From Volvox africanus (taxonomy: Eukaryota; Chlorophyta; Chlorophyceae; Chlamydomonadales; Volvocaceae), in assembly GCA_030268105.1 (NCBI GenBank), contig BSDZ01000066.1, positions 1 through 64,000 on the forward strand: a DNA stretch of 64,000 bases. The letters are read 5' to 3'. Position numbers and translations under genes: made by a program. The first letter of the stretch is position 1. Every line of letters starts with the position of its first letter. The notes under the pieces were generated by a model. The model searched no databases and was not told the origin of the DNA. It saw nothing but the letters and a program-made list of their open reading frames with translations. This document shows, piece after piece, positions 34,633 to 48,700 of this stretch.

Positions 34633-36148
34633 GCCAGTTGTAACCATTAAGCTTAGGGTTTAGTCGAGGCAGCGTTCCCATTGGACATTTTTACAGACCA
34701 AACACCACATTTCCCAACCGTTCATGAAGTGTGCCATGACAGTGTGTTCGTACATCCCAATCTTCAAACTGCTATCTCAACTTCCAAACGTTCATCTCCT
34801 TGTTCCGTCTTCAAGTAGACCGACACAACTCTTGTCCTGCGGGCCCTGAACCCACCACCGCTGTACAACAACAGGCCACAACTTCCGCCGAATAATTTCT
34901 GAAATAATTCTCAAAGCAGGCTCATTCCAAGCGCAAGTTCCAATGATGGTGTTTTCCCCCTAGATGTAGGATCTATCTGGATGGTTGCAACCTATCTACA
35001 TCATCTGGATGAAGTGCAACCATTGACCATTGAATTAGTGTGGCAGTGTGCCCTAAGCACAACGTGTCCCCCTGGAGTCATAATCAGAGTGTCTCGGGAC
35101 AAAAAACACGTCGTGTTTGTTGGATTGTTTCGTGTCAAAATTTGGTTGCGTGGTGAATTTGTTATGCCCCAATCTATTATGCGTTATTTAGCTCGCCAGA
35201 CGGGCTGCATGTGCGGGGATGGTGTGAATGGGTGCGGCAGTTGTCAGGCGACCGGGCAGAAGGGCTACGGACCAAGGGGAGGCAGTAGACGGAGGTGTTG
35301 GACGAAGCCATAACAGGTCTCAGCTAGGGTGGGGCGCAAAGCTCCAACGAACGGGTGGGCATCGCGAAGGTGACTGGTTGCCAGAGCGAGGTTCTGAGCG
35401 AGATCTATCCCGGGTGTTCATCGCGTTGGAGTAATGTAATTTACATCGAGCATCATGCCGGCGCCATGCATGCGCGGAAGGCAGTATGTATTGGCAAGCA
35501 GTGTTCTTCCCCGGGGCAGTAACCCTAAGCCTTCCAAAGGAACCTACAAAACATATGTGTATTCTATTCTGTGTCCTGTATTATGTCTACAGTAATGTGA
35601 TTATAGTTCATATACTTCCATGTACATGTGCGACTTCGTATCAAGTTTGCTTCGGAATTGTGGTTCTCAGAAAGCCAGGAGGTGGTTTGCCCTTTTCAGA
35701 TGCAGTAATAGACCCTGTCATTTCCCATGTTTCAGTTATTAAAAAGAGGTTCAACTTCGCGTCGTCCTCAGATGCTACTGGCCGTGATTCCAGCTTAGTA
35801 CTGAATGCACATAACTTCCCTGTGCCATCATGACCGTGGATTGATTGAAAGCTTTCCGTAAGCAACGAAATACCTCAAAGTTTCTCACAGATGTAAGGAA
35901 GCCCCTGGCAGGGCAGATTATGATGGAGGTACACTCTCCGCCGTACTTTCATCAAATTTTTGCTACTTAGGCCGTTCAGTGCGCATTTTCTCACTACAGC
36001 GTTTTAAATGCAACGTTGTTTACTGCTACCTGCTCTGCACACTCTATCTCTATCCAACTTGACTTTCAACATACGCACACCGCAGCCTTAAGCTGCAAGC
36101 ACACCTGGTCTTTGGATAGGCTTGCTTGTTTGCGTGGATTCGGATACC

Positions 36149-37546
36149 ATGAGCTGTGTCGCTAGGCCCGTCCTAAAAGCCATGCTCAGTGGAATCTTCT
36201 ACCTGGCGCGGACATGCTTCGAGGTCTTCTACCCAAGGCACGCTCGAGCCTTTTCCAATTTTCGTGGCTGACTCCACCGATGTCTTTGCTAAGCTTAATT
36301 AAAAATTAACTATATGGGCAGCTTTCCTTGCGTTGTAGCTGTTTGTGATTGGGATGCCGCCGCCGCCTCACGGTCAAGGTCAAAGCCTGAACCATTTTAA
36401 GTCACAGAAAATTAATTTTTCGCCCATTGCCGCAGGACCATATTTCTCTCTTCGACCGCGGTGCATCTGCAGCCGAAGGTGCTGTGCTGGCAACTTAGGT
36501 TGCCGTCCATGCAGCAAATATCTGGCTGGATTATGGGTTCTCAGACAGTCGTTCCTATGGAGATACCCAACGAGGCAGACGTCAGTGAGCCTGACCATGA
36601 AGTTCAGCCCTGGAAAAATAGGACCAAAAGTGATGGGTTTGACTATGAGGTGTCTGTGTTCCAACACCAGGATGCGCAGAGCATCAAGAGCAAAATCGAC
36701 CACGAGGTGCCAGTGGTCCATATCGGCAATTATGAGAGTGAGGTTAACTACGAGAGGCACATGGCCGAAAGCGGAGATACCCAAAGTGCGGATAACGTGG
36801 TGTGCCACGAGAGGGACGTGGCCGAAAGCGGAGATACCCAAAGTGCAGATAACGTGGTGTGCCACGAGAGGGACGTGGCCGAAAGCGGAGATACCGAAAG
36901 TGCGGATAATGTGGTGTGCCACGAGAGGGACGTGGCCAAAAGCGGAGATACCGAAAGTGCGGATAACATGGTGTGCCACGAGAGGGACGTGGCCGAAAGC
37001 GGAGATACCCAAAGTGCGGAGAATGTGGTGTGCCACGAGAGGGACGTGGCCGAAAGTGGAGATACCCAAAGTGCGGATAACGTGGTGTGCCACGAGAGGG
37101 ACGTGGCCGAAAGCGGAGATACCCAAAGTGCGGAGAATGTGGTGTGCCACGAGAGGGACGTGGCCGAAAGTGGAGATACCCAAAGTGCGGATAATGTGGT
37201 GTGCCACGAGAGGGACGTGGCCGAAAGCGGAGATACCCAAAGTGCAGAAAACGGGTTGGGCCACGTGAGCCATGTCGTCATACCCACTGAGGGGCTTACA
37301 AATGCGGATGTGGTTGAGTGGGTGATCACATTTAGCAATCTGGAAGATGAGGCACTTGGCGACCGTCTCATCTTCCAGCTTGCTCCGGAAAAGTTCAAAA
37401 CCCAGGGACGGAAGGCTGTGTACGACAGGCTCAGGTGGCAGGTGAACCCACACCGTCACCTGCTCGGTGGGCAGCACAGGGTGTTGGCCTTCAAAGCCTT
37501 CGAACACTTGCAAGTCGCATATAGCAGACTTGAGAACAACAACTAG
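36149..37546 (+). CDS. 19-residue-repeat gene, U4 copy (9 blocks, GC donor)
   Basis: The second-exon frame is open from the acceptor at about 36497 to the stop. The exon 1 donor is AAG/GCACGC instead of GTACGC; GC-AG introns are a known minor class, so splicing may be weaker, not lost. C-terminal part as in U3 (FSNLEDEAL). Confidence 0.45.
36751..37252 (+). repeat. 57-bp coding minisatellite, 9 blocks (U4)
   Basis: Nine blocks in the U3 order; block 4 has AKSGDTE and block 8 ends SADN rather than SAEN. Confidence 0.96.
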
Positions 37547-37847
37547 ATGCGCATGCCGAAGGAATATGTGGAGTGAGGGGTGGAGCAAGGGAAACAAAGG
37601 GGGGATTGCATGCATCTTATCAGGGCTTAATGTTAGTCATCAGAAGGTAAGTGTGGGACTTGGCCTGCCTGTTTTATTGTGTCGCTCAGTTCTTACGATA
37701 ATAATTAGACATGTCCTTACTGACTAACAAACCCTTTCCACGCAGATTTAATGCCCTGGTGTGGACTGGTCGGGGGCTCTGCCTCCAGGGCGGCTGTGGC
37801 TGGGACGTATTGTCCTTTGCTTGTGTAACGAGTGGCAAAAAGAAGCG

Positions 37848-37962
37848 GGCTTTAGCCGCCGGAGCGGCTTTGGCTGGGACAAAAGGGGGGCCTTAGCCGC
37901 TGGAGCGGCTTTGGCTGGGACAAAGGGGGGGCCTTAGCCGCCGGAGTGGCTTTGGCCGGGAC
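37848..37962 (+). repeat. 41-bp palindromic minisatellite, 3 copies (U4)
   Basis: Same as in U3. Confidence 0.92.
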
Positions 37963-38012
37963 GTCTTGATTGTCCCTGTTTGTGCAATGGAGGAGTAATG
38001 GGTGCGAGGTAA

Positions 38013-38474
38013 AGAAACCCCACCACATGGAGGGTTACGACCCCAGAAACACGCGATCCAGGATCCTTGGGAGCTTCCTTGGACACTTTGCCTGTCCCTG
38101 GAACGAAACATGTATATGGGGCTTTGAATTCATATTCGGTGTCTTTCGATACCACCCTTAATTGGGCAGACTCTGATACCTTTGTTTTGTACTATATCGT
38201 GATTGGTACTTTCATAATTCTGTTTGTGTTTCATGTAACTTTCTTAACCACACACACCCTGAGCTCAGACCCTCGTCAATAATTCCATATTTGCTGCGTA
38301 GCCCCTACAGTGTGACAAGATGTCATTATGTTTCAGTTTTCTGTGCCCTTCCTGTCTGAGTACACGCCTACACAATTAACGGATACGGCAAGATGTTTAC
38401 ACAGCTCTAGTAGCTCGGTAATGCAGTCAACACAGCTGCATGGTTCACATGCTCGTCATCAATATATCACGTGA
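38013..38474 (+). CDS. Membrane-protein exons, U4 copy with altered donor
   Basis: As in U3: DTFVLYY, donor GTAACT after 38234, second exon open to TGA 38472-38474. Confidence 0.35.
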
Positions 38475-39540
38475 AGGGGTATAAACACATACCCATAGGC
38501 CATACGAACGGCGGGGTGAGGCTTATCAAACTAGTTTCCAAACAGTGAACGTGAACGTATCATACACAAACATACACACACATTCAGCCCGCAGCCCCTC
38601 CACAACTTAGATATGCATGAAGGCACGAGCACGCACCAGCCATCAGGCGTACAATGTCGTGGATGTCACTGTTCCCATGCCGTGGCATCCTCTACCAGCC
38701 GTATGTGAATACGTCCTGATCAATGTATAAATAGACACGGCCATCCGGCCTCATACACACGTAGTCTAATGCCCAACATGCATTTATTTGAACGGTTCAT
38801 CTCCGGCTACCCATAGCTCGTTGTGCATACAGCGCATATACAATGAATAAAACTGCATAATCAACGACACAGCAAGCTCCATACGCTTCACAAGTGCGCT
38901 GGGTGCATGGATCGCGCCGGATCCATGGTGTCGGACAAAGAGGCTCCTGGCAAGCGCCCATATGGCTGAGCCCCAACTGATTGCGCCCCAGCTGCTGCCC
39001 GCCGCGCGTCAACGCCCCCACACGCACAGTTCTCTCGTGGCATCTCCCTTCCACGCGCTTATTTTCCAGTGAAACGTGTTCGATAATAAGTCTGTTTGAA
39101 GGAAAATCAAAGGCATCGAAGCGTGAAAGAGCATGCGCCAAGGCCTGATACACACGTAGTCTAATGCTCAACGACACGCATGAGTCCACGCAGTTGCTTT
39201 CCGCCTGTCCATAGCTGGTGTGCTAACATACAGCGCAGAAGTGATTCATTGTATATGTCTGCAAAACCAACACCAGAGCAAGCTCCATCCGCATCGGGAA
39301 TCCACCCTGCCACATGTACGGGCATGCTGAAACCTTAGCCTCTGCACATGTGTGACCAACCAGATGTACATAACCCACACACACGCCCTTGCCTGTGTTC
39401 ATGCTAGCTTCGAATCTATAGCGTATCTGAACGACAAGTATTCAAACTGGCTCAATCGTTCCATTGGATTATTTTCGCCCGTACAATTGTGATGCTGATT
39501 GCTAGGAATTAATTCCTGAGGCACCCGGTCGAGGCAACAA

Positions 39541-39806
39541 ATGGGTAGGCATATGGATGCCGCCTTTAAGTCGCACGAGAGGACAGAAACAGGATGTTGG
39601 AAAGGTAGAAACGAGAAATTTGAGATATGTTGTAACCTTTCATACCATGCAAGTTGCAGCACGGACTATAAATGTGTGTATTCTAGGTGCCTGCTGGTAG
39701 ATGTGGACTTTGATAAGTTCGACCTCCCTGGTTCCTTGGTCAACCGCTGCACTCACGCGTTTATGAAGCAACAGCAAAACAATTACGGTTGGGATTGAAC
39801 AATTGC
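39541..39806 (+). repeat. Sense arm of the inverted pair (U4)
   Basis: The 85-codon frame is identical to that in U2. Confidence 0.75.
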
Positions 39807-40566
39807 CCGAAAGATCATATACACTTAACCATTATTTAATTCTCACAAGTATGCAAATGCAATCAAATCGTTGGTTTGGGAGCTTCGACAGTCTTGTCAG
39901 TTCACCGTTGATCCATCGCGCTTCCGACGTGACAGCTTCACCGATTGGGCTTGCTCGTAAGAGCATCGAACAATTTTATTTGCCTTTTTGTCTCGAACTT
40001 GTTTTCTTTAGTTCCCTGAATCAAGAATTGTGTGCAAGTGCCAGGCGTTTCCATAGTTACCATTGCAGGAAGTCAGACGCGGCAGACAAGGTCAGCTCCG
40101 TGCTACAATGCAGCGGTCGGGCGGAAGGCGGCAAGTGTAGGGTGATAGGCGCTACATGAAGAAAACATGAGTCCCCTCTCGTCCCTCACCTTTGTTCTAC
40201 CCTTTTGTTCAATAACGGCAACAGCCCCCAAGCCAACCAACGTCATGCTTTGCATGAAATGAGCATATCTTGAAATACTTCTTCCGTCGAGTAAAGAATT
40301 TCCACGTAAGAATTTCCGTCAAATAAATCGTTTAATCCAAAGAAATTTCAAAGGAAGCGATTTCTAAATGTAATGCTGTATCTGGGTATCATCACATATT
40401 CGGCATCTGTAGCACGGCGTCCAAACTCTATCCTTATCCTTGTAGATGATGTAGATTAATCTCAGTACCGGCGACGAAACGGCTTTTGCGAGACCGAGGT
40501 AAGGGCATCGTAACCGGACCATCAATCATTTGGCGACGTGCGACTTTCGTGCACGACGACGCGACC

Positions 40567-42926
40567 AGGAATGTTCAGAAATTTTCTTGAATCATAGATG
40601 TTGTTCAAGATTCTTTGAGCTGGTAAGTAAAAATGGTTGGTTGTTGGAAGTTGGTAATCTTCCTGTCAGTTCCTGCAGGCATCGGTTCCTTATTCGGTTA
40701 TGTCCCGATGTTGCTGCAAACCAGGTGTCACCTTTACGAACCATTTCGTCACTACTCCCATCTGCTGCCCTTCCCGGGTCAGCCTCCAACGCGGCCAGCT
40801 GAGTCCCAATACCAATTTCACAGACGTGCTCGGACCACACGGTACGTCAAGTTTTAAATGACAGGTTCCACCCTGCCGTCCCCGACTAGCCTGGATACGA
40901 TCGTAAGCCTCAGACGGTAATACCCGATCTCCCCCGATGGAAGAAGTATTCCTGGGTGGACGGGTGGCTTCGAAGCCACATTGCGACGTGCGGCCCCTTG
41001 TCATTACCGTCAGTCAGGTTAATTGGCGGAGCGAACATGGACCCGGGTTTTGGTGTAGGTCATGCTCCGGAACCAGACATATTTAAGAGTTTCTCATTAC
41101 CACCTTTTTCTAAGCACAGATTTACATTTATGAGCGAGACAGGAGACAAGGAAGGGCCGCCCCAATGGCCATTGATGACAACCCCTCTCCCGGAGGTGGA
41201 CGGATGACTGTCATTTGACCCAACAGCAACTGAAACCCGCCAGCCCTCCCCGCTCCGCGGCTCTGCATCCCTTCAACTCTAGGCACTATCATCCTTCCTA
41301 ATCAACCTTCCTGTTCTCACCGCAGACCCCTCCCCTTTCTGGGCCGTCCACAAAGCGAGTTCGTTCTGTCCTTCCGTTCTTCCATTCATTCTTTTGCCAC
41401 CCCAAGGGGTTCGCCGTCTGGCCGCGGAAACCATTTTTCCACAAATTAAATTCGTCATCCCCGAGGCCCTGGCCCGCGAACCCACAACCCCTTCCTCACA
41501 TACAGGAGGTTCTGCAAAATTCCGTGCGCTGGATTTGGATCGCGAGTGGCTCCCCACCTGGCTGCAGAAAGCTGGGTACACCACGCTATACACAGGTGAA
41601 TGCGGGGGGAGGGGGCAAGCACTCATACATTAACTTTTGCTTGCATCTACCAACGTCTCTCGCAGCACCTCTTCGCTGTCGCCAACAACACCGATAGTAT
41701 ACATCATCACGGTTCCCATCGCTCTTCTTTCTACGATTATGCACGGCCTTGGCGGCTACTTAGCTTACGCCCCGATTGATTCCACATTCCCTACCGGGGA
41801 CGACGCCAGCCACCATCCAAACGCGTAGGCCTTATTTACTTGCGGCCTGACACTGTGGGAGGAGCTGAGTGGAGCGGCACTGCCACGACCGCCCAGAATG
41901 ACCCGGGGGTTAGTGGGAAGCCAGCGTGGCTGCGGGCGCGAGACCCCCTCACGGCCGCAAATGTGACCTTCTTAGAGGAGATCCACCGAGTGCCGCTGAG
42001 GTGCATGCGAGCTGTGGATGAGAGATGGTCGTGGCGTTAGGTGGGAGGGGCGTGGGTGGGGTGGGGATAGGTGTATAATAATATAGATTATAGATTGTAG
42101 ATTTCGTATCATCGCCCCCTCCTTCCTTTAACATGAGGCAACCACTGCCACCAGAACCAGGCCCTCCGTCGTCCTTGCCATAAATCCTTGCACGCACCTT
42201 TCTGTTGCATCTTTAACCCTGCCTCCCCCGCCTAAAATCGTAGTCCCAACCTCCGTCCGCCTGTCCTTTGCCCTCCTAGCCTAATACTCAAGAACCCTTA
42301 TCCTTTTGTGGCAGAAATCCCTGGACTTCACCCCTCCACCCGTCGTCCCTGGCCTCAGGGCCCGGGTCTGGCTGCCGGCTCCAAGGTGGTTACCACGACG
42401 CAGCACATTGACATTGCCCCCACCGTGTTAGTGCTGGCCGGTGAGTAGGGAGTGGGGCTCATGGGGCGGGGCTCAGAGGGCATGCTAAGCCATGGACCCG
42501 TGGGTCTCAGCAATCCAGGTGCTTACTAGGGTGCACCGGGAAGGATGGATGGAAGGAAGATGATAAGAGACCTGGTATTCCACTTTGGGAGGAGCAAACT
42601 TACTACTCGTGTCCTATCGGGTTAGGCGTCCGAGCTAGCCCTGGCCCTGGCCCTGGCCCTGGCCCTGGCCCTGATTATCTGGTGACTTGTTACGACAGAT
42701 CAAATCTTTTTATGTCCTACCGTTGTACAAATGATAAAACCCTTAGGCTTATGCGCGGCCCTGCACGGATATACGGCTGCAGGGGCTTCACACCGATGGC
42801 AGCGTCTCGGATCTGTGGGATGCCATGGACGAGCAGTACGATGATATGTACTATGCAATACCGGGCTTTCCTTTCGGCCGTTGTCTGCCATATTAGGACC
42901 TGGAAAACGAATGGTCGTTATTTCGC
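40567..42926 (+). pseudogene. Sulfatase relic, U5 copy
   Basis: Active-site exon 40679-40841 and following exon 41506-41595, both intact in frame and splice sites. It differs from U3/U4 by variants in introns (AAGGAAGGG near 41150, CCCCGC near 41250) and by one hexamer fewer in the intronic CCCTGG array. Same terminal breaks. Confidence 0.84.
42638..42673 (+). repeat. CCCTGG hexamer array, 6 copies (U5)
   Basis: Six perfect units; the loss of one hexamer accounts for the 6-bp offset change between U4 and U5 here. Confidence 0.95.
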
Positions 42927-44435
42927 GGCGCGGCCGTGGCGGTCGTGCCGGATTGCGCGGTTAGAGTGAAAACCGCGTAATAATGAGGAAGGCACAAAGT
43001 CAAGATTGAGATTGGGATTCTATCCCTTCCTGTGTTGCTGTTCTTGCTAAATTCTATTCGAACTGGATGAGAATGCTGCTTATTACGAAGGATCGGGCTT
43101 ACGTTCCAACTTTGCCGAGAGAGGTTTGCAGCAGGGGGTTGTAGTAAGCGCCACACGTTCCGCCATGTTTCCTTCTCCTCTCTCGTGGCTCTACTCTCTC
43201 TCCCGCGTCCATCTGCTATCGGCCTATCGGCATATCGGCCTACGTATTCGAACTTTCGGTAATTCTGCATTGTGCTTCCGGCAGAAGATATGGGGAGTTG
43301 ATAATTTATTAAGCGATCAGTTGTATGTTGTACATGTTGTACTCAGACCCCGGATGCGAGGCATGCAACGGTCGGTACGGGCTTAGGATTTGGAGCTGTA
43401 GGCTTCGGAAGTTTGGATAGTTGGAGTTAAGATTATTGTGCATCTGGGGCTGATTGGAGGCCTTCGAACGAAGGCGGGAATGGCTACATGTGGTCCGTCT
43501 AGGGTAGGGCGTGACGGGTAGGCAACATCACCGCAGCATAGATGTGGGCGTCAATGCAAAATATTGGGAACGCTTAGTAAAAGCTCATTTTTAATTTCGT
43601 ATAACTTGGTCAGTTCTTTCTTCTGGTCTATTACTTAATGTTCTATATAATTTTGAATTTTGTTCTATTTCTTCTTCATAAGCTTGTTTTGATCTAAAAA
43701 ACCTTAACTACATTTTTTTGACAAGATCAAAGGCACAAATGAATGCTTGGGTAAGCAAGACTGCTCAAAGAGCTCGAAAAGGCTAAGGGTCCAACACCAT
43801 GCACCTCCAAACCCAATTTTCCCAGACCCAATTTTAAGGTACACTTCTAACTATCAAGCCAGGGGAACATATTTGTTACAAGACCAGAATGGGTGCAGTG
43901 TTGGATAAGCCCCTGTGCCCGCAAAAATGACCATTTGCGTTTGTCCCGGAGCAGTCCCAGCTCTGGTTTGTCCCTATGACATTCAGTATAGAAAGCTTTA
44001 CTTCGCTCTTTACTTTGTTTGTGGTCATTGGTAATGTGAACTTCTCTTGCATATATAAATGCAACTGACTACGTAAAATCGGCATATTTCGAACTCTTAT
44101 TTAACTGTACGAGGCAGCCAAAGCGATCAGCGCCTGGCGGACAGAATCTTTAAAGCTGAAGAACCTCCTTTATTCGATTCTTAAATTCCGCGGCCTGGAT
44201 AAAGTGAGCTATCAGTAATATTGGCTATAAATATGTATATATGCTGCGCTGCTTAAATGTAAAATTCTGTGAATTTAGAAGTTTGCTCGCGTGACGTGGG
44301 GCAGCACAACGTGGCGCGGCGCGACATGGTGTGCCAACATCCCGAATCACTCCTCGCGCGCAAATGGATGAGTTTGGGGATGCAAAATAAGCACTCCCAA
44401 TTAGTGCAGGCATGCGGCGTGCACGTTCACTTGCC

Positions 44436-44437
<2 letters not shown>

Positions 44438-44466
<29 letters not shown>
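44438..44466 (+). repeat. (TG)n microsatellite, 29 nt (U5)
   Basis: Short TG tract; the 26-bp loss explains the change in monomer length from U4. Confidence 0.97.
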
Positions 44467-44610
44467 TCATATCATTAATCCTCACACGGCATATTTTGTT
44501 GCTATTTCCCAGGTTGCATAGATGGAAAGAACCATCAGCCTAACGGATATGCGCACCAATGGAGGGGAGTGGGCCAAATGAAGTGTACATAATTTCTTCA
44601 GGGAGTCGTT

Positions 44611-44858
44611 AAATCCCAAGCGTAATTGTTTTGCTGTTGCTTCCTAAACGCGTGAGTGCAGCGGTTGATCAAGGAATCGGGGAGGGCCAACCTATCCAAA
44701 GTCCACATCTACGAGCAGGCATCTAGGACAGACACATTAAGAGTCCGTTGCTGCAGCTTGCATGGCTTAAAAGGTTGCAACATATCTACATCAAGCAACC
44801 TACCGACATACCGTAAACGTTCGTTCGTCAACCCGCGCGGCCATCTAGGCGGCATATG
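44611..44858 (-). repeat. Inverted copy of the monomer-end segment (U5)
   Basis: Same inverted arm; the sense partner is 49767-50032. Confidence 0.85.
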
Positions 44859-46374
44859 GCCAGTTGTAACCATTAAGCTTAGGGTTTAGTCGAGGCAGCG
44901 TTCCCATTGGACATTTTTACAGACCAAACACCACATTTCCCAACCGTTCATGAAGTGTGCCATGACAGTGTGTTCGTACATCCCAATCTTCAAACTGCTA
45001 TCTCAACTTCCAAACGTTCATCTCCTTGTTCCGTCTTCAAGTAGACCGACACAACTCTTGTCCTGCGGGCCCTGAACCCACCACCGCTGTACAACAACAG
45101 GCCACAACTTCCGCCGAATAATTTCTGAAATAATTCTCAAAGCAGGCTCATTCCAAGCGCAAGTTCCAATGATGGTGTTTTCCCCCTAGATGTAGGATCT
45201 ATCTGGATGGTTGCAACCTATCTACATCATCTGGATGAAGTGCAACCATTGACCATTGAATTAGTGTGGCAGTGTGCCCTAAGCACAACGTGTCCCCCTG
45301 GAGTCATAATCAGAGTGTCTCGGGACAAAAAACACGTCGTGTTTGTTGGATTGTTTCGTGTCAAAATTTGGTTGCGTGGTGAATTTGTTATGCCCCAATC
45401 TATTATGCGTTATTTAGCTCGCCAGACGGGCTGCATGTGCGGGGATGGTGTGAATGGGTGCGGCAGTTGTCAGGCGACCGGGCAGAAGGGCTACGGACCA
45501 AGGGGAGGCAGTAGACGGAGGTGTTGGACGAAGCCATAACAGGTCTCAGCTAGGGTGGGGCGCAAAGCTCCAACGAACGGGTGGGCATCGCGAAGGTGAC
45601 TGGTTGCCAGAGCGAGGTTCTGAGCGAGATCTATCCCGGGTGTTCATCGCGTTGGAGTAATGTAATTTACATCGAGCATCATGCCGGCGCCATGCATGCG
45701 CGGAAGGCAGTATGTATTGGCAAGCAGTGTTCTTCCCCGGGGCAGTAACCCTAAGCCTTCCAAAGGAACCTACAAAACATATGTGTATTCTATTCTGTGT
45801 CCTGTATTATGTCTACAGTAATGTGATTATAGTTCATATACTTCCATGTACATGTGCGACTTCGTATCAAGTTTGCTTCGGAATTGTGGTTCTCAGAAAG
45901 CCAGGAGGTGGTTTGCCCTTTTCAGATGCAGTAATAGACCCTGTCATTTCCCATGTTTCAGTTATTAAAAAGAGGTTCAACTTCGCGTCGTCCTCAGATG
46001 CTACTGGCCGTGATTCCAGCTTAGTACTGAATGCACATAACTTCCCTGTGCCATCATGACCGTGGATTGATTGAAAGCTTTCCGTAAGCAACGAAATACC
46101 TCAAAGTTTCTCACAGATGTAAGGAAGCCCCTGGCAGGGCAGATTATGATGGAGGTACACTCTCCGCCGTACTTTCATCAAATTTTTGCTACTTAGGCCG
46201 TTCAGTGCGCATTTTCTCACTACAGCGTTTTAAATGCAACGTTGTTTACTGCTACCTGCTCTGCACACTCTATCTCTATCCAACTTGACTTTCAACATAC
46301 GCACACCGCAGCCTTAAGCTGCAAGCACACCTGGTCTTTGGATAGGCTTGCTTGTTTGCGTGGATTCGGATACC

Positions 46375-47772
46375 ATGAGCTGTGTCGCTAGGCCCGTCCT
46401 AAAAGCCATGCTCAGTGGAATCTTCTACCTGGCGCGGACATGCTTCGAGGTCTTCTACCCAAGGCACGCTCGAGCCTTTTCCAATTTTCGTGGCTGACTC
46501 CACCGATGTCTTTGCTAAGCTTAATTAAAAATTAACTATATGGGCAGCTTTCCTTGCGTTGTAGCTGTTTGTGATTGGGATGCCGCCGCCGCCTCACGGT
46601 CAAGGTCAAAGCCTGAACCATTTTAAGTCACAGAAAATTAATTTTTCGCCCATTGCCGCAGGACCATATTTCTCTCTTCGACCGCGGTGCATCTGCAGCC
46701 GAAGGTGCTGTGCTGGCAACTTAGGTTGCCGTCCATGCAGCAAATATCTGGCTGGATTATGGGTTCTCAGACAGTCGTTCCTATGGAGATACCCAACGAG
46801 GCAGACGTCAGTGAGCCTGACCATGAAGTTCAGCCCTGGAAAAATAGGACCAAAAGTGATGGGTTTGACTATGAGGTGTCTGTGTTCCAACACCAGGATG
46901 CGCAGAGCATCAAGAGCAAAATCGACCACGAGGTGCCAGTGGTCCATATCGGCAATTATGAGAGTGAGGTTAACTACGAGAGGCACATGGCCGAAAGCGG
47001 AGATACCCAAAGTGCGGATAACGTGGTGTGCCACGAGAGGGACGTGGCCGAAAGCGGAGATACCCAAAGTGCAGATAACGTGGTGTGCCACGAGAGGGAC
47101 GTGGCCGAAAGCGGAGATACCGAAAGTGCGGATAATGTGGTGTGCCACGAGAGGGACGTGGCCAAAAGCGGAGATACCGAAAGTGCGGATAACATGGTGT
47201 GCCACGAGAGGGACGTGGCCGAAAGCGGAGATACCCAAAGTGCGGAGAATGTGGTGTGCCACGAGAGGGACGTGGCCGAAAGTGGAGATACCCAAAGTGC
47301 GGATAACGTGGTGTGCCACGAGAGGGACGTGGCCGAAAGCGGAGATACCCAAAGTGCGGAGAATGTGGTGTGCCACGAGAGGGACGTGGCCGAAAGTGGA
47401 GATACCCAAAGTGCGGATAATGTGGTGTGCCACGAGAGGGACGTGGCCGAAAGCGGAGATACCCAAAGTGCAGAAAACGGGTTGGGCCACGTGAGCCATG
47501 TCGTCATACCCACTGAGGGGCTTACAAATGCGGATGTGGTTGAGTGGGTGATCACATTTAGCAATCTGGAAGATGAGGCACTTGGCGACCGTCTCATCTT
47601 CCAGCTTGCTCCGGAAAAGTTCAAAACCCAGGGACGGAAGGCTGTGTACGACAGGCTCAGGTGGCAGGTGAACCCACACCGTCACCTGCTCGGTGGGCAG
47701 CACAGGGTGTTGGCCTTCAAAGCCTTCGAACACTTGCAAGTCGCATATAGCAGACTTGAGAACAACAACTAG
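46375..47772 (+). CDS. 19-residue-repeat gene, U5 copy (9 blocks, GC donor)
   Basis: Same block order, GC donor and C-terminal part as the U4 copy at an offset of 10226 bp; the predicted proteins of the two are the same. Confidence 0.45.
46977..47478 (+). repeat. 57-bp coding minisatellite, 9 blocks (U5)
   Basis: Nine blocks with the same block sequence order as U4. Confidence 0.96.
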
Positions 47773-48073
47773 ATGCGCATGCCGAAGGAATATGTGGAGT
47801 GAGGGGTGGAGCAAGGGAAACAAAGGGGGGATTGCATGCATCTTATCAGGGCTTAATGTTAGTCATCAGAAGGTAAGTGTGGGACTTGGCCTGCCTGTTT
47901 TATTGTGTCGCTCAGTTCTTACGATAATAATTAGACATGTCCTTACTGACTAACAAACCCTTTCCACGCAGATTTAATGCCCTGGTGTGGACTGGTCGGG
48001 GGCTCTGCCTCCAGGGCGGCTGTGGCTGGGACGTATTGTCCTTTGCTTGTGTAACGAGTGGCAAAAAGAAGCG

Positions 48074-48188
48074 GGCTTTAGCCGCCGGAGCGGCTTTGGC
48101 TGGGACAAAAGGGGGGCCTTAGCCGCTGGAGCGGCTTTGGCTGGGACAAAGGGGGGGCCTTAGCCGCCGGAGTGGCTTTGGCCGGGAC
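48074..48188 (+). repeat. 41-bp palindromic minisatellite, 3 copies (U5)
   Basis: Same as in U3. Confidence 0.92.
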
Positions 48189-48238
48189 GTCTTGATTGTC
48201 CCTGTTTGTGCAATGGAGGAGTAATGGGTGCGAGGTAA

Positions 48239-48700
48239 AGAAACCCCACCACATGGAGGGTTACGACCCCAGAAACACGCGATCCAGGATCCTTGGGAGC
48301 TTCCTTGGACACTTTGCCTGTCCCTGGAACGAAACATGTATATGGGGCTTTGAATTCATATTCGGTGTCTTTCGATACCACCCTTAATTGGGCAGACTCT
48401 GATACCTTTGTTTTGTACTATATCGTGATTGGTACTTTCATAATTCTGTTTGTGTTTCATGTAACTTTCTTAACCACACACACCCTGAGCTCAGACCCTC
48501 GTCAATAATTCCATATTTGCTGCGTAGCCCCTACAGTGTGACAAGATGTCATTATGTTTCAGTTTTCTGTGCCCTTCCTGTCTGAGTACACGCCTACACA
48601 ATTAACGGATACGGCAAGATGTTTACACAGCTCTAGTAGCTCGGTAATGCAGTCAACACAGCTGCATGGTTCACATGCTCGTCATCAATATATCACGTGA
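48239..48700 (+). CDS. Membrane-protein exons, U5 copy with altered donor
   Basis: As in U4: donor GTAACT after 48460, second exon open to TGA 48698-48700. Confidence 0.35.

Larger units (their letters stand above)
29894..40151 (+). repeat. Macrosatellite monomer U4
   Basis: Fourth monomer, 10258 bp. Its first half matches U3 (7 CCCTGG copies, 55-nt TG tract). Its second half matches U5, including the GC donor at 36239 and the same 9-block minisatellite. The switch in best match inside one monomer shows recombination within the array. Gene-free stretches correspond to those of U3, shifted by 10258. Confidence 0.98.
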
